Assembly: GCF_037975245.1 (NCBI RefSeq)
Contig: NC_092572.1
Location: 29,125,989 to 29,189,988, forward strand
Direction of reading: 5' to 3'
DNA from: Apostichopus japonicus
Taxonomy: Eukaryota > Echinodermata > Holothuroidea > Aspidochirotida > Stichopodidae
DNA: 64,000 nucleotides
Under the pieces are notes generated by a model. The model was given only the letters and a program-made list of their open reading frames with translations. It made no database searches and was not told the DNA's origin. The position numbers were made by a program, and so were the translations under genes. Numbering within the stretch: position 1 is the stretch's first letter; each line of letters opens with the position of its first letter. Shown one piece after another: positions 61,855 to 64,000 of the stretch.

Positions 61855-62310
61855 AGTGTTCTTTATGAATGTCAACGGTCATTTGAGGTCAACAGAGGGA
61901 AAAAGGGTGAAAATCTTGTAAACATAAAATCTCAAGAAAGGTAGCCTATGCAGGTCTTATATTTGATACGCGGATTTCCCGTAACTAGTTCAGCGAACCC
62001 CCTATTTGTGGTGGAGGTCTAAGTTCATATCGGGTTAGCAGAGAGCTACATGTGAATATTTCAAAAGTACTACATCTCTAGAACCAGAACAGGAAAGGTG
62101 CTCATACATGCGTGGTATGATAGCCTTGTGTATTGAATAGTTTGTACACGATTTGATGTAAGTGTTCATTTAAGGTCAGCAGTTGTCAAAACTTGAACAC
62201 TATGATACGATATTTCCATATAGAAAACTGCAGTAGCTCGTATGTATGGCTATAGCTTCTCCATGATGTGTACAAGAACCCTATTGTTTATGATGGAGGG
62301 TACAGGTCAT
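61855..62310 (+). repeat. R2 dispersed module copies
   Basis: 'caacggtcatttgaggtcaa', 'aaaatcttgtaaacataaa' and 'gtgtacaagaaccctattgt' match the modules at 3.2-3.5 and 5.3-5.6 kb. Confidence 0.6.
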
Positions 62311-62808
62311 TTAGGTGATTATAAAGATCGGTCTATTTCATGTTGTTCATAGAGGAACTGATGGGCATGGGAGGAGAGGAAAGGCCGGGAATATAGTGAT
62401 GGGACCTTTCCCAAAATCTGAACCTAGTTCGCATCTCCGCGGTTCGGTCGGTCCAGCGGGTACGCGTTCATTACGTATTCAATCTAAAACCCAAGTCGGT
62501 CAATACTATAACATGGGCCTGATGTTACTACGTAATATAGGCCATGCGCGGGCCTTCAGTGACGTAATGATAATGAAGTAAACAACTTAACGCTTAATTA
62601 AATTAACCTGCGAACTGATTTATACATCTAACTCCTGTTCTTTCTTTCCTCTGCACGTGCTCTCGGAGGTTGCGGCTATCTATACATTAGTTGGAAACGC
62701 CGTGTAGAAACTGTAATATTAATCAACCCTTATAATTCAATTGTTATGTTCATTGCATAGTTACAAGACAACCAGTTTTTGTTTGATTCTTTCACGTAAA
62801 GAAAGATT

Positions 62809-62842
<34 letters not shown>

Positions 62843-62878
62843 TATATCACCCAACAATTGTCTCGATTATTGCACTCA
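62311..62878. other. No gene; TA microsatellite
   Basis: (AT)n at about 62811-62840 lies immediately before the Penelope-like fragment. Confidence 0.5.
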
Positions 62879-63874
62879 GGATTCTTTCTCTTTTGTCCAG
62901 GAAATTACATCTATGGACATATCTGATCAATACATGGTATCATACGATGTAGTTAGTTTATTTACCAACATCCCACTTTCTGAAACTGTTGATATTGCAA
63001 TCGATGCCATAATGCATAACAATCCAGGCATTGGTATTTAAAGGTGGGATCTCCAGAAACTATTCATGTTTGCTACCTCACAAACGCATTTTTTATTCAA
63101 TGGTAATTACTGTGATCAAGTGGACGGTGTGGCAATGGGTTCACCATTAGCACCGGTGTTGGCAAATCACTTCATGGGTCATTTGGAGAAACAATTTCTG
63201 AAAAATTCATCTGCCCCATCCAAACCTTATGACTACCGCGGATATGTTGACGATATTTTCTGTCTTTTCCGAAATGAGGGTGAAGCCATCGATTTCCTTC
63301 AATTTATCAATACCCGGGCACTAACATAAAATTCACTATTGAGAAGCAAAAAGACAGTACGCTACCATTTTTGGATGTGCTTGTCAGCAACACTGGTGAT
63401 TGCAACACTTCCGTTTATCATAAGCCTACGTACTCAGGGTTACTAACCAATTTTTTTTCAGTTTCATTCCTTATTCTTACAAAATTGGTCTCATTAAAAC
63501 GCTATAGTGGATAGATTGTACAAGGTCAACAACTCTTGGAAAGGATTTGACCTAGACCTAAAAGGACTTATGTTCACACTCGGCAAAAATCAGTTCCCCT
63601 CTCACTTAATTGACAAAGTAGTGAAATCGTATTTACAAAACAACTATCCAAGCATATCTGGGCACTGAAAAGCAAGGGGAGAGACTACACTATTGAATGG
63701 AACATATTGAAACAATCCGACACACACCAACGCGAATCAGGATCATGCAATCTATGCATGGAAGAGAAGCTGGCCATAATACAATCGAAAGACAGATGCA
63801 TCAACAAAAGAACAGAGCTGTTATCGCACTGTCGCCATGGCAACCGTAAACACACACGCCTGAAGCCGAGATAG
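62879..63874 (+). pseudogene. Broken Penelope-like retroelement: RT plus GIY-YIG tail
   Basis: RT motifs in order: VSYDVVSLFTNIPLSETV, then a stop after GIGI (near 63039), LQKLFMFATSQTHFLFN, DGVAMGSPLAPVLANHFMG, the catalytic YVDDIFCLF, then a frameshift near 63322 into NIKFTIEKQKDSTLPFLDV. Two further frame changes lead to the RT end (HLIDKVVKSYL). It then jumps directly to LSKHIWALKSKGRDYTIEW and SCNLCMEEKLAII...NKRTELLSHCRHGN, the C-terminal part of a GIY-YIG endonuclease as in Penelope-like elements, ending with a TAG at 63872. The linker and most of the endonuclease are deleted, and the 5' part is missing before the TA repeat. The copy is dead. Confidence 0.85.
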
Positions 63875-64000
63875 CATATGATGTTCAGTTGCCTGATGAT
63901 CGGTGCGCTAGCCGTACCCGTGAAACTCCGAGTAGCAGTATGATGATAGTTTAGTTAAGTATATTATGTGATATTCTAGCTCTGCCTTGGCACAGAGCAC

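Overview
This is animal (metazoan) genomic DNA. It is AT-rich, has GT-AG introns, tRNA-derived SINEs, solo-LTR, Penelope-like, hAT-like and EnSpm/CACTA-like elements, and an expanded death-domain locus. The repeat texture, with many short modules carrying the words AGGTCAAAGGTCA or 'tgccgaaggc...', and the death-domain genes suggest an echinoderm, perhaps a sea cucumber. That assignment is recall-based inference. There is no prokaryotic or organellar content.

Layout. 1-10.5 kb: the 3' part of a plus-strand gene with two 50-codon exons (A, A'), two 35-codon exons (B, B') in the order A-B-B'-A', and then one exon holding a complete death domain (10245-10482). 10.5-25 kb: introns or intergenic DNA with a perfect 148-bp tandem duplication, a 2.6-kb array of ~81-bp repeats (13.4-16.0 kb), a MITE inside a TA microsatellite (19.4-19.7 kb) and a SINE (22.1-22.4 kb). 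A candidate terminal exon lies at 25255-25374.

26,626-46,355: what I read as one complete 19.7-kb EnSpm/CACTA DNA transposon. It has CACTGTTAAAAA termini in inverted orientation, a 2-bp CA flank on both sides, and long arrays of TGTAAATTTAC-type subterminal repeats just inside each end. It carries two intact minus-strand genes. One is a single-exon 923-codon transposase-like protein with four N-terminal C2H2 fingers (40345-43116). The other is a five-exon, 537-aa SAM-domain protein (30389-38189) of the kind often named 'SAMD3-like', whose splice phases close perfectly. This two-gene transposon is the most interesting object in the window: the SAM protein may be an accessory protein of the element rather than a host gene.

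46.4-64 kb: two decayed death-domain exons (47.1 and 48.2 kb), an orphan candidate exon at 50.6 kb, several short tandem duplications, two more SINEs, a solo LTR with a perfect 5-bp target-site duplication (54946-55909), dispersed repeat modules, and at the right edge a broken Penelope-like retroelement (RT plus the tail of a GIY-YIG endonuclease).
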